DNA from: Endothia cerciana
Lineage: Eukaryota > Ascomycota > Sordariomycetes > Diaporthales > Cryphonectriaceae
Length of the DNA stretch: 64,000 nt
Assembly (NCBI GenBank): GCA_026119935.1
Contig: JALRMH010000001.1
Location: 1,550,001-1,614,000, forward strand
Direction of reading: 5' to 3'
Each line of letters begins with the position of its first letter. Position 1 is the stretch's first letter. The translations under genes and the position numbers were made by a program. Below are positions 33,821-44,966 of this stretch, piece by piece. Below the pieces are notes generated by a model that saw nothing but the letters and a program-made list of their open reading frames with translations, made no database searches and was not told the DNA's origin.

Positions 33821-35152
33821 ATGCACAAACCCGGATACAGTTTGGCACAACCAACTGATCACCAAATTCATGCAGCATCGCGACCTCGTCGGGATGGTGT
33901 AAGTAACGGCTATGGCAACGAGAGGAGTGACGGGAGAGGAAATGGACAGAGTATGTCAACGGCTTGTAACGAGTAAATACATAGTGCTGATCCGGCAGTC
34001 GAAGATGATGGCAGGAGCATATTTTCAGACACTTCAACGGCTTCAAATACAGCCACCACGACTATACCTCAAGATCCCGCAACGGTTATCATCCCTCCAG
34101 CCTCAACTAGCATACGCGATACCGCTACATCGGCCTCAACTACGAAGGTGCAGGAAACGAGTGCCTTATCGCAATCATCACGGGGTGTTTCTCCAGTTCC
34201 GTCACTACCAATAGCGACGTCAAATTCTTCCGCCTCCATCTCGAGCATCGAAACGAAGGCTTCTATGTCTTCGACAGTATCACCACTGGCTCCCATGTCT
34301 CCGGTCGTCTCGACAGATACAGAAACTGTATCAGTCACGTCTACATCACGAATGACATCTGGCGTCTCCGCAGAGGCTCAAGCCGGTATTGCAGGTAAGA
34401 CTCCAGACAGCGGGCGCCACTGGTACCTCGGTAACATGTCGCTTACATATCTCACAGTCGGCGTCGTGTCCATAGTGCTCGCGCTCCTCGGAGGTGTATG
34501 TTACCTAGTGCGGCGCAGACGCTCTTCTCCGAGGGCCTCTTTCTCCCCAAGTCTCGTGTCCCGACTGAGGAACTTTAGGCTGGAGAGAGCGTCAAATATG
34601 AGCATGAGAAGCTTTGACATACTTGAGGGTCCGGACATGGTCGAGACGAACGGGACCAAATTTGACGAGTACCGGCCGAGTACGAGCAATTTCTCGTGGC
34701 GAACTCTGGTTCCACCAGCGGAAGTTGCACTGCCGCCTTCGTCCTCTATCTCCAGTAGATTGCACAAGGAAATGATCTCTGATATCGAGTCACACCCGCG
34801 GCAAGAGTCTCAAGACTTTACCGATATGTTCCCCACTCGTTTATCTCCGCCGCCTGCTGTTTTTAGACCAGGCTCTGGAAAGAAAGCAGACTTATCGTTG
34901 GAACGGTCAGATTCATTGGCATCATCTGTACCAGGGTCTGACATGGTTATGATGTTGAGGGAAGAAATCTCGGATTTCCAGGATGGCTTGGAAGGTCACG
35001 AAGATCCGGTGGTACAGGGAGGAGACTTGTCTGAGTATGTTCCCAGGAGTGGCTCTCGGCTCCATCTCAGTGCGATTCCCAGCCGGCCATTTTCTTTCTC
35101 TGAGGGTAACAGTGCTGTATTCGCAAACTGCGGGGATGAGACTGGTGGTTAA
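33821..35152 (+). CDS. Ser/Thr-rich single-span membrane protein
   Basis: Two exons, 33821-33950 and 33999-35152 (donor GTATGT, branch CTGAT, acceptor CGGCAG), give 427 residues. A Ser/Thr-rich stretch (about residues 50-150, e.g. TSASTTKVQETSALSQSSRG) is followed by one hydrophobic span (LTYLTVGVVSIVLALLGGVC), the stop-transfer patch RRRRSS and a disordered Ser/Pro-rich cytosolic tail. This is the layout of fungal wall-stress sensor-like proteins (Mid2/WSC-like). However, no signal peptide or Cys-rich head is visible at the chosen ATG, so the true first exon may be missing or the head lost. Function not assigned. Confidence 0.6.
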
Positions 35153-36996
35153 AAGTATATTGTAGGTATGGTGGGATTGTCCATCCCACTGTCCTCTCAG
35201 ACAGGAAGTCTGGGAAGGGTTTTCCAATCACCTTCTCTGCATTCGCACCGATGTTTCATAGCACCTGTCCAGCTTCGGTACACGGTACACATGATACTAT
35301 GAAGCCCGAGCAGGAAATTACAGCCACAGGGCCCGCCCAGTTCCCAAGCCAAGGCTACGGTCCTAGCCAAACGAGCGCTTAACCTCCTTATATTCTCAAC
35401 TCATAGACTATTTCTCATGGCCTTGTGGCTTGCAGTTAGCCATGAAAATGCTCTTCTCGGCGTCGGCTTAGTATGGTCTTATAGGCGCCTTGGTCCTCTT
35501 CAATACGCGAGATCCGTCTCCTTCGAGTCGTGCCTCTTAAATGCCTGTCTGAGCCGGATAATAAGAACTGACTTGTCCGCTGCGAGTTAAGCATTCAACC
35601 AGATGAAAATTTGATCTTCCTGCCATGACTGATCCTTTAGGTTATCAAGCTGAAGCTTCAGTAGCAACTGACGATGCTCAGGACTACACCACTCCAATTC
35701 ATTCAACTACGTGGCTGGTGGCAATAACACGCCTCGTCGCTGCAGATACCTAGGTATGGACAGATTACAGAGATCCTGCAGCAAATACAGATCTCAGCTG
35801 GAATCTCTTCCTCCCCAACACATTGATTCTTTTAAGGATTGGGAAAAGTAACACGAGAAGGTGAATATCTTGACATCGTCAAAATAACTCCCCTAATTGG
35901 CAAATAGTATTTCACGTTTGCAGAGGTGCCATTTGTAACAGGGTTGATCCAGATCTGGCTATGCCGTGGGGCCTCAAATATGAGACCCAATATCGTTGAG
36001 GGTAGGAAGACTGTATTAAACATAAAAGTCCGGGCCCTCACCTTTCAGACTAGGATTAAAGCACGTCCTCATGAGAGATTCGCTGGTTCGCACAAGTATT
36101 GGGACTGAAGATTCTCTTTTATGAAAACTAGGTTCAAGCTTGAGGTGCTTGTTTTAGTCCTGCGCATGTCAGCAGGGCTGTAGAAACATATGCTGGATTC
36201 ATATGTAACATTCTCCAGAAACGTGTCCTCTGTGAGGGAAAATGTGTCTCGACACCGCAAAATTTACCCCTGACGCTTGGATACTTGAAGCCATCCCCTC
36301 GAAGAGCTACATTTATAGGCCAGGGAATACCTACCTTGGGATTTGATACACCACCACATGTTCTTGCCGTTTAAGATGTAGTGGCGTTGTATAAAGCTCT
36401 TGGGACAATGCTACATTGCCGAAGCCAGACCTGGTTGGCAGGGGCTGAGGGTGAGAAATGGGTAAAACGACTTCGTTCTAGACTTGCATACGTAGTGCAA
36501 TATAAAGGTGCCTGGCATTACACTGCCACGTGATAGCTCCCTTGACGCACTACGGCTACCTGCATCGCAGGGAGAGAGCATTGCATTGCACAGCAGCCTG
36601 TGTAGGAAGCAACTCTCAACGATTTGTCCGTGGGAGCAAGGATGAATAGACGGTGGGAATCTAGAGTAGTATATCGGGGCCAACGGTAGAAGGATCGAGG
36701 AGATTGTGGTAGTTATAGATGTGAGCTGCTGGGTCACGGTTGGAGCCGCAGGCCGTTGACCAGTGTATGAGAAGCCCTGTCCAACAGGAATGAAATACCT
36801 GCAAACGAACATCCAGAAATATGGACCTATGAGCTTGCCAGCCGTTGATTCCTCCAGCCGCTCATCTCCAGGCCATGATTCTCATTCTGTAGCTATTCCG
36901 AGGCGAACTTTGTCCTCTCCTATCCCAGGCCTTGAGCAACAGAAACACGAGACTACTGCAAAGATACTGCTCAAGAACTAAGTGTTCCACCTGACT
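35153..36996. other. Intergenic, AT-richer, no gene seen
   Basis: About 1.8 kb with stops in all frames at short intervals and no recognised gene, repeat family or RNA. Confidence 0.45.
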
Positions 36997-37551
36997 ATGG
37001 TCACCACTCCTCCCTTCAAGATCCTCGGCTATGGCCACACAGGGATGGCTGTCCGCTCCAGTAAGACAAAGACGCCGGGCGACCCTTGTGTCACTTCAGT
37101 TCACCGTCTCCTTTCATCTGACCAGTCCCGCTGGGTTGGAATGCTTCACGCTTGTTACAAAGGGTATGCACTGACTTCGTGATTCTCTGCAGTGGCAGAC
37201 AGCCTCCACTTTTGGAAGGATACGCTCGGCTTCCCAATCATCTAGCAGCAGACTGTTCCCGACAGCGCCGGCCCAAACGACCCAACCCATACGATCACCG
37301 GCGCCCCGCTCGGCACGACTATGCATGTCACCTGGAACGGACTGCCGCAGACGCCTCACGTCGGTGGAAGCGGCGATCCCCCTCATGGCTCCGCGCTCGA
37401 GCTGATAGAGTACGAGCTTACGGCCGACGTTGCCGAGGAACAGAAGAGCCACACGCCGCAGACCGGAAGTTGGGACGTGGGCTCGCTCCATATCAACCTG
37501 GTGGTTCAGGGTCTGGATGAGATTGTGAAAAGTGTCAAGAAGAGGGTTTAG
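36997..37551 (+). pseudogene. VOC/glyoxalase-fold protein, nonsense mutation and lost 3' end
   Basis: Exon 1 36997-37060 reads FKILGYGHTGMAVRS. After an intron (donor GTAAGA, acceptor CTGCAG at 37192) exon 2 reads MADSLHFWKDTLGFPII and then meets TAG at 37243-37245. It continues open in the same frame through THTITGAPLGTTMHVTWNGL, GSALELIEYEL and SLHINLVVQGLDEIVKSVKK to a stop at 37549-37551. The two beta-alpha-beta units and the spaced His/Glu/His (GHTG, ELIEY, LHINL) fit the vicinal oxygen chelate superfamily. The TAG sits before CAG CAG, so a C-to-T change of CAG is the simplest cause. The usual C-terminal strand is missing, replaced by transposon sequence. Confidence 0.75.
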
Positions 37552-38700
37552 CCCTGGGAGTGCGATCTTTATGTTCAATCTATCGAAAAGACCCCGGTGT
37601 GCGGATTCGGACGTCGTTTCTCATGAGCATATCGGCTTCCGGCGCCCACCTACCCCCTCTAGTGACTTTTAAAGGGAAATCCGTGCAACGGCAATGGTTT
37701 CCTCCTAATCTAGAGTCTTTCAACAGCTGGAAATTCACTGCGACAACAAACGGATGGACAGATTGTCGTGGTGGGTGGTGCCGTTAGTCTGGTAGGGTGT
37801 GAGTGGGTCTGTCCTTGATGACTTAACACCCCCCCCTTTTTCTCCATAAAAGATCGACCCTCAAGGCCGAGCTTTGGACTTAGACAGAAAACAAGCATGC
37901 CGTCCTTTTCTCCTTCTCTTTATCAGGTGAGATGCATCGTCGTTTAGCTAGTTTCCCTAGCTAAGCCACTTCTGAGCCCCCTCCTTCTCGAGAGTGTTTA
38001 ATGATATACGCAAGACAAATCAGATTTAGGCCTAGGGCTATCAACAGCACTCAATTTGACGTCGAAACACTCTTTGGACTAAATCAAGTGTCTTTTCGAC
38101 GCCCAGAAAGGCTAGGGATCTGACGGACTAGTCGAACCGTTACAAGGACCTAGTCCATCCGTCGTCGGGACAACGATTTCTCTTCAAAAAGATTACTAAG
38201 GGCTTTGACGAGGAAGACCTACTATTGGCCAATGCCCTTGAGAGAATTCGAGCCCTTGAGACCCAGGTAGGTGGAGGCTATCAAGCCTAAAAAGAATAAG
38301 AAGGTTGGGTTGAGTCCAAATTCCAGGCTTGCTAATATTGAGGCTATACCGAGTGCCTAGGAAGGGGCCAGTCAGGTTGCAGATAGTTTCAATGAAGAGA
38401 GCGACGTCGAATTACCTAGGGTGTCACTGTAGCAGGGAGGCGGTTCAGGCAGGTAGACGTTGAGCAGGCGGACTGGTTCTATTAGCTGCGGGCGGGCTCC
38501 ATCTTCAGGCAGATACAGGCTTCTGTTGACAGGACGTAGCTCGAAGAGCTACAACACGGAACAGATCAAGGCTGAACAGGATCTCCAGAGTTTTATCCGG
38601 AACCAGGACTATGTAACCGGGACTCTAACCCTCAAGGGTAAGGCCTCTATGACACTGGACTGTGACATAGGGCCGAAGAGGACTGTATCGTAGTTTCTAT
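37552..38700 (+). mobile_element. Decayed pogo-type (Tc1/mariner superfamily) transposon remnant
   Basis: Broken pieces of a DDE transposase in changing frames. 37617-37780 reads SISASGAHLPPLVTFKGKSV then RQWFPPNLESFNSWKFTATT, a hallmark of fungal pogo/Fot-like DDE endonucleases. 38215-38360 reads LLANALERIRALETQ, and after a frameshift IKPKKNKKVGLSPNSRLANI, matching the C-terminal coiled, basic tail of the same family. Many stops and frameshifts make it dead. I could not find terminal inverted repeats or the TA duplication, so both ends are approximate. Confidence 0.75.
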
Positions 38701-38721
38701 TGGTGGGGAGGAATCAAAAAA

Positions 38722-38750
38722 TGAAATATATATATATATATATATATATT
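38722..38750. repeat. AT dinucleotide microsatellite
   Basis: About 24 bases of (AT)n at the right edge of the transposon remnant. Confidence 0.8.
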
Positions 38751-39303
38751 TCGTGTGGCCGGCCAGGGTGGCCGGAGACAGGGTGCGGCCGGAAACCCTG
38801 TCCTTTGACTTATTGATCCATACTGATCTATACCCGAACACTGGAATTACATAATCCTGTCCTGTCTCATTCTTATATAAGAGAGTACCTTTGGGCGGGG
38901 GGTGTTGGACCCTGGCGCCCAGGTGCCGTGTTTATGGGAACCGCCTCTATTCAGCACTGCGCTAGAGAAAGGAATGTAGGAAGGAAAGCCGGCCAGGCTG
39001 GGCGTGGTGGCAACTGTCTAGAGGAAAGGCAGGGCTGGCGCGCCAGAGAGCGCACGGGCCAGTGAATCACTGGCCCTCGCACAGCGTTTCCTTTGTCTGT
39101 TCCGTGACCTGCATGTTGTAACACCGGGGCCAGATTGCTTATTTAATATGCGGGACAACTTTCCGAACATTTCTTTTCGGCCGTCCTTTTGCCACCCTTC
39201 TTCCTACGTCAATTGCAGCAGGGAGCTTAAGAGGCACGATTACCGTTTCTGTGACATGGTATTGAGCAGATATAAGGATACGAGAAGGAAAAAATACCTC
39301 GAA
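38751..39303. promoter_or_regulatory. Upstream region of the MFS transporter with GC-rich palindromes
   Basis: Contains GGCCGGCC-rich sequence at 38757-38800 and two strong palindromes: CTGGCGCGCCAG at 39035-39046 and GGGCCAGTGA-A-TCACTGGCCC at 39056-39076 (10-bp arms, one-base centre). They lie 230-270 bases before the transporter ATG. They could be binding sites for a dimeric regulator or ends of a small element. Confidence 0.45.
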
Positions 39304-40765
39304 ATGGACACGGAGACACCAAGAGAAGTCCCTAAAAGCAGCACGGATGCCACCCCTCGCGCCAGGCCCAGCAAGCCTGGCGAGATGCTGGAAAACGTCA
39401 ACCCAGCCCAGTATGAGCCCAAGGACCAGGACCCATCTCCTTCAAAAGAAGACTTCTTCGCGTGGTTGCAGGTCGTGGGTGCCTTTGCCCTCAATCTGAA
39501 CACATGGTAAGAATGCTTGCTCTGTTCCTACGGCCATCTATAGCTAACGTCGTCTGTCGCTCGCCCAATCTAGGGGCTTGATGAATGCATACGGGGTCTT
39601 CCAAACATTCTACCAGCTCAACTTTCTCAGCTCCCAGTCGTCGTCCAGTATTGCCTGGATTGGCTCCACGCAGGCCTTCCTACTATTCCTCCTCTCCGCT
39701 ATCACTGGGCCAGTATTTGACGCAGGCCACCTTCGCTCCCTGCTATGTATTGGTCTCGTCCTGGTTGTCGTGGGCATGATGCTCACCAGCATCACCAGTC
39801 AGTACTGGCAAGTATTTCTGACCCAGGCCGTCATCATGGGCCTCGGCTTTGGCTGTCTATATCTGCCAGCACCTGCAGTCGTCTCCCAGTATTTCCACAG
39901 ACGCACAGCGCTGGCCATGGGCATCTCGTCTCTAGGCGCTGCTCTCGGTTTGTGGTCCCACCGTCGTTGAGCGACTGCTGAAGATGTGGCTGATATTCAT
40001 CGACGTGTAGGAGGTGTCATATACCCAATTGTTTTTCACCAACTTCAGCCCCGCATCGGCTTTTATTGGACTACTCGCGCCCTCGGCTTCATCATTCTGG
40101 GAACTACAGTCATTCCAGTCATCTTTATGAGGTCCAGGGCACCACCAGCAGCAGCATGGAGCATTATCGACCGCACCGCATTCACAGACGGGCCATACCT
40201 CCTGTTGAATCTGGGTCTTGTCTTCGGCTTTATGGGTCTATACATCGTATTGTACTACATCCAACTATTCTCTCTTGACCGTACCGATGTCTCCTCGGGA
40301 CTCTCCAACTACCTGGTTGTGATCATCAATGGATGTTCACTGCTTGGTCGCACAGTCCCCGGCTACTATGCAGACAAAATAGGCTCTATCAACGTGCAGA
40401 CTATGGCCGCTTTAATCGGGGCCATCCTGACGTTCTGCCTTCTGGCAATTCATACCACTCCGGCTCTTGTTGTTTACTGCGTGTTGGTTGGTATCTGCGC
40501 CGGCACATTCATGGGCCTGCCCGCTGCCGGAGTTGTCAGTCTCTCGGCAGACAAGAGCAAAATCGGGACGAGACTTGGAATGACACTCGCCATGGTCGGG
40601 GTCGGCGTGCTGATTAGCAATCCAATTGCTGGGGCAATTGTGGGAGGGGACCGAAATTGGGTGGGACTGGTTGTCTGGTGTGGTGCCTTGTTAATCGCCT
40701 CGACTGCCTCAATGGTGGCAAGCAAGATCGTCAAAGTCGGCCCTGGTCTGACCAAGGTACTATGA
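39304..40765 (+). CDS. MFS transporter, monocarboxylate-porter type
   Basis: Three exons, 39304-39506, 39574-39947 and 40011-40765, give 443 residues with about twelve membrane spans. Typical motifs: WLQVVGAFALNLNTWGLMNA (first span), AYGVFQTFYQL, VMGL-like TQAVIMGLGFGCLYLPAPAV and PGYYADKIG in the central loop. It belongs to the fungal MCT/riboflavin-transporter-like branch, often found in metabolite clusters. The start was set at ATG 39304 (AAA-ATG-G) because the longer in-frame ATG at 39148 adds an unusual Cys/Arg-rich stretch. Lies at the left edge of the UstYa cluster, so export of its product or uptake of a precursor is inferred. Confidence 0.85.
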
Positions 40766-41075
40766 GACGGCATCACACGAACTCGGCTGGTTTTCAAACA
40801 CGAGAGAGGTTAGCTCTGATCGCCCAAATCAGCGCTTCGATCGAGGAGAATGTCGACGGGTAGAATCTGAGTCTTTCCGAAGGACTCAGTGAAGGTCACC
40901 ATCGAATCTGTCATATCTACATCTAGACACTTTCGATCGATCCCAAAAGAATATATTGTATTTTCCTGTTCATCTATTTGGAGCCCGACAGAGTTCAATA
41001 CGCGACCTCCTAAATCCCAACGGTTGTTCTGTACACGAGGCTGCGTATGATCGTCCTGGCTCATTATACGCAATT
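40766..41075. other. Convergent 3' spacer
   Basis: 310 bases between two genes that end tail to tail. Nothing recognised. Confidence 0.5.
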
Positions 41076-42466
41076 TTATAGTGCGATTGGACGGTCCCCG
41101 TGAGCCTCGGGGACGCGGTTCAGCTCATACTCATAGACTTCGCGGCTCTCATCTTGGCTATTCTCGCCGGCACGAAACTCAACAGGCTTTGCAGATAGCA
41201 CTGTCGAAGACGCCTTGTGATCTCTTGCTCTATCGCTGCCCTTGTTGGTCATTTGTTGCCACATGCCATAACTGTTCCCAGTCGGATTTTCCCTCGAGCG
41301 GTCCCAGGAATTCCCTTTTCTAGCAAAAATCGGCCTCAGAGTTGGTATGGACACGCATATGAGCACGAAATACGCTTCTAGACTGGATAGGTATCAGTAT
41401 CGCTGAGCATTTTTGGGAGCATATTGTCGATGACTTGAATGGGTTTTCGATACTTACGTCCACCAGATCGCAAGCTCGGCCATGCCATCTGAGTGAGTAG
41501 CTATGTGTGAGCGAAAGCGCCGAGTTTCACATGCCGGAAAGGTGTGCTTCTTACATGGAAGGTCGTTCGTCTTGCCAATAGCTTCGAGCTTGACTGTCTT
41601 AATAATAGATGCAATCATGGCACTGACGGAAACGGTTAAACCTTGTGGGGAACCAACTCGGCGCCGAATTAAGACGGACTCACAAGATACCGAGGCCCAT
41701 CATGCAACTCAGGATGACTTTTTGTTTTCGTCCCATATTCAGGTTCCAGAACAGACTTGCAGGAAAGACCGCGAGTAAGAGGTCTACCAGCGAGCAGACA
41801 GCTATAAATCGATCAGTTGGGGAAATCTTGTAGAAACAACCATTTTCCCCTTACATCCTTGGAAGAAGCCCGTATATTCCTGGATATGAACGTCCCAACA
41901 GCTCCCGTCAATGTTGTGATCCCAGAAACGTTGTATTGGTTGACACTGGGCCATGCTGATGATGACTGTCCCAACATCGACGACGAACTGTGTAGCGATA
42001 ATGGTCCAGAGAAATCTCCGACGCGCTTTCGTAGGGGTGACAATGCTGAGGAGCAGATAGGCATACGAGATCCGACCGAAGCACGGGCACATGATCGAAA
42101 AGATTTCACATAGGTAAACCCATTTGATCGAGTTCATTTGATGTAATGCATCGAGATTGTCCACATGCTGCCCAAGGCCCCACGAGACGGCTATGGAGAC
42201 GAAGACACTATCCCCAAGCGCCAAGGCCTGTCATGCACCCAAATATGTCAATCCCAAGCTAGGCAGAGCGGAACAAGGATAATGACAATAGTGCGGGCTA
42301 TACTCACCAGGGTGAATAGGATGATCCAGTCATCGAGCGAGAGCCTTTGAATGATACTTCTGCGGACGTAAAAGCGTGCTGTGACGATAACGATGGCGAT
42401 GAAGCTGAAGACCCAGGCCACAGCGACAAGCGCCGGTCCAAGATTCTGAGACGTATCACTGGCCAT
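41076..42466 (-). CDS. Rhodopsin/SAT4-like seven-span integral membrane protein
   Basis: Six exons, 42308-42466, 41855-42227, 41691-41801, 41555-41641, 41458-41500 and 41076-41382, give 359 residues with matching phases. It has seven hydrophobic spans in the fungal rhodopsin-like (SAT4/PTH11-related) pattern: FSFIAIVIVTARFYVRRSII, LSLDDWIILFTL, KWVYLCEIFSIMCPCFGRIS, FVVDVGTVIISMAQCQPIQR, LVDLLLAVFPASLFWNLNMG and GMAELAIWWTLEAYFVLICV. The tail is polar and cytosolic. Members are common in fungal metabolite clusters and as putative receptors, but biochemical roles are largely unknown. It belongs to the cluster by position. Confidence 0.82.
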
Positions 42467-43363
42467 GAGAATAAGGGATGCTAGTACATAAGGCCCACAA
42501 AGAAGAAGGAAACAGTGGATTTCGAGACCGTTGAGATGCAGTCATCGGGGAGGGCTAAGATGGCGGCTTCTGAATGAGTGGGAAGCAGTAGTAGATGGAA
42601 AAAAAAAAAAAAAACCCGACCTAGCGACGCCACTGTCCTTTATTCAGTAACTCGTTTCGGAAAGCAGAAAACATGGTCCATTTGGCTACGTGCTACCAAG
42701 GTCTATCATCTTTGATCTTTCGACTCCTAAGCTGATGTTCGCACAACCTGACACGACGATCTTGGCTATGGGCCCGACCAAGGCTGTAGCTGTTCATCAA
42801 GGTTGAGCCACTTCAAAATGAGACACGAAAGGATTCCCGCGATCCTGTCCGAGTCAGTTCCGAGGTACACTGGTCTCCGGAAACAGTCACTGCAGACTAT
42901 TGCTTACGGTCGTGCAACCTCAGTGGCTGACGCTTTTCGCCTTTCGCCTGTGCCGACGCACTGCAGACCGGTGGTTACATTCGTGCAACCCCAGTGGCTG
43001 ACGCGTTTCGCCTGTGCCGACGTACTGCATGAGTTCAGTTGATGGTGGTCAGCAGGGCTACATTCACATGCAGGGCCGGGCGACATTTTCAGCCTTCGCA
43101 AAGTACTGTGTATCTTTCATGGCCTGACTTCGATCTCTCAAGAAATGCACCTAGATTGCAATTGCCGCCCAACGAACGGTACGACAGTGAAAAGCCATTG
43201 GACGGACATAAATCGTTGCTTCCTTCCCCCCACCGCGAATTGGGGGCGGTCCAGGGCATAGGGCATAAGTTCGCATCGTTGTTGTTACATCATTGTCAAC
43301 TAGGTAACACTCAAGTCGCTCGATTAGCCTGCTTTCTACCAAGTTGCCGAGAATCCATTCGCA
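42467..43363. promoter_or_regulatory. Divergent spacer with imperfect direct repeat
   Basis: About 900 bases between the SAT4-like gene and the O-methyltransferase. It has a 16-A run at 42599-42614 and a duplicated block: 42911-42965 and 42982-43029 both read CGTGCAACCYCAGTGGCTGA onward and end in CTGTGCCGACGYACTGCA. The second copy lacks seven bases. No gene seen. Confidence 0.55.
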
Positions 43364-44830
43364 ATGGCCGACCAAACAGTTGCCCTCATTGAACAGCTGA
43401 GCTCTCTGAGTGCGAAGCTGTCTTCGGGTGAGAGTGATCAAAGCGTACGAAATGAGGCACTTGGGTTGAGCCGAAGACTCACTGCGAGCCTCGAACAGCC
43501 ACAAAACGTTGCAGTTGAGCTGGCATTTTCTGTGTGTCTACTTTCTCTGTTCCTACCTCCTCTCCTCCCCCGCCCGGCAACCCTGATACTGGCATCAGCA
43601 GCACATATTGATTGCGCATAGCCCCTCCTGGCTATCGCCGCAAGAATAGCCGATGGCCTGGATCTCTTCAAGCACATCGCAAGCAGCAATGGGCCGATCA
43701 CCTCTAAGAAGCTGGCATCCCTTTCGAATGGTGAAGAGCTACTGATCAGTAAAATACCCCGCCTTCATATAAGAGAACAGATTTTGGCTTTAACACTAGC
43801 ACAGTTCGAGTCCTAAGACCCCTCGCAACCATTGGTTTTATCAATGAAGTAGAGGAACAGACATGGGAGGCTACACCTGTCACAAAGGCCATGGCCACGG
43901 AGGAAGTCGCCTCCGGGCATCGAATGGTGTAAGTCGTTCTACAACTCCGCACACGGGGCTCGGGTCTAGATAGAATACTTATATCGTAGTAAAGTGGTGA
44001 AATGATCGTAGGTGCCGCACAGAAAGCACCGAACTATCTTCGCGAAGCCGGTTATCGCTGCCCGACAGATCCTCGTGACGGCTTCATGCAGTACGCTTTT
44101 CAGACGAAAATGACGGCTTTTGAGCTCTTCAGCTCGATTCCGAGAGTCTTCAAAAACTTCAACACCTTCATGGGAAATACCATGGGGGCAAGGGGCTACT
44201 GGGTTGACTGGTTCCCAATTAAGGAACGTCTACTTGATGGTGCAAAGGACAACTCGGCTCTGGTCGTGGATGTAGGCGCTGGCAGGGGCCATGATGTGCT
44301 CGCATTCCATGCCAAGTATCCAGGTCGAGGGCGTCTGGTTCTCCAAGACCTGGATCCCGTGACTGGCAGTCTTGCGGATCTTGATCCGGCCATCGAGATT
44401 ATGGCCTATGATTTTTTCACTGAACAGCCTGTCAAGGGTATTTCAAACCTTATCTCCATCTTGGTTCTGTGCAGATTTTCAAGTCAAAGATTCCTGCTAA
44501 TCCAAGACAGGCGCCCGATCGTACTTCTATCACCACGTTCTGCACGACTGGTCGGAACCGTATTGTTTGAACATACTGGAGCAGGTCAAGAAGGCCATGA
44601 CTCCAGGATATTCCAAGCTCCTTATTCACGAATTGATCATCCCAGAGCAGAGAGCTGACAAGTTCACCGCCGTATTTGACCTAGTCATGATGGCTTTCAA
44701 CGCTGGGATGGAGAGGACTGAGACTCAATGGAGAGAGCTACTCGACAAGGCCGGTTTCGAAGTGATCAAGGCATGGCCGCCCCCAGAGGCTGGTGCAGAC
44801 GGCATTATTGAAGCAATGCTTAAGGGCTGA
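43364..44830 (+). CDS. SAM-dependent O-methyltransferase (fungal secondary-metabolite type)
   Basis: Five exons, 43364-43531, 43622-43748, 43805-43928, 43995-44437 and 44511-44830, give 393 residues with consistent phases. An N-terminal dimerisation helix region (ALIEQLSSLSAKLS, LAIAARIADGLDLFKHIA) is followed by the SAM-binding motif VVDVGAGRGHDVLAF (~228), the PGRGRLVLQDL segment and the catalytic-His block YFYHHVLHDWSEPY (~294-303). This is the Methyltransf_2 layout of plant COMT-like and fungal O-methyltransferases. Length is normal. Acceptor substrate unknown; by location it may act on the product of the neighbouring UstYa genes. Confidence 0.88.
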
Positions 44831-44966
44831 GAGATCGTTGCATGGACAATACTTTGCATGTCCACTTCATTTGAGAGGGCATACAGATGCGCTATCAATA
44901 GGGTAATAATTCCGGGTTCCACCGGTCCACCATCTCCATTGCTTTACCAACACTGTCTTTGCCGAA

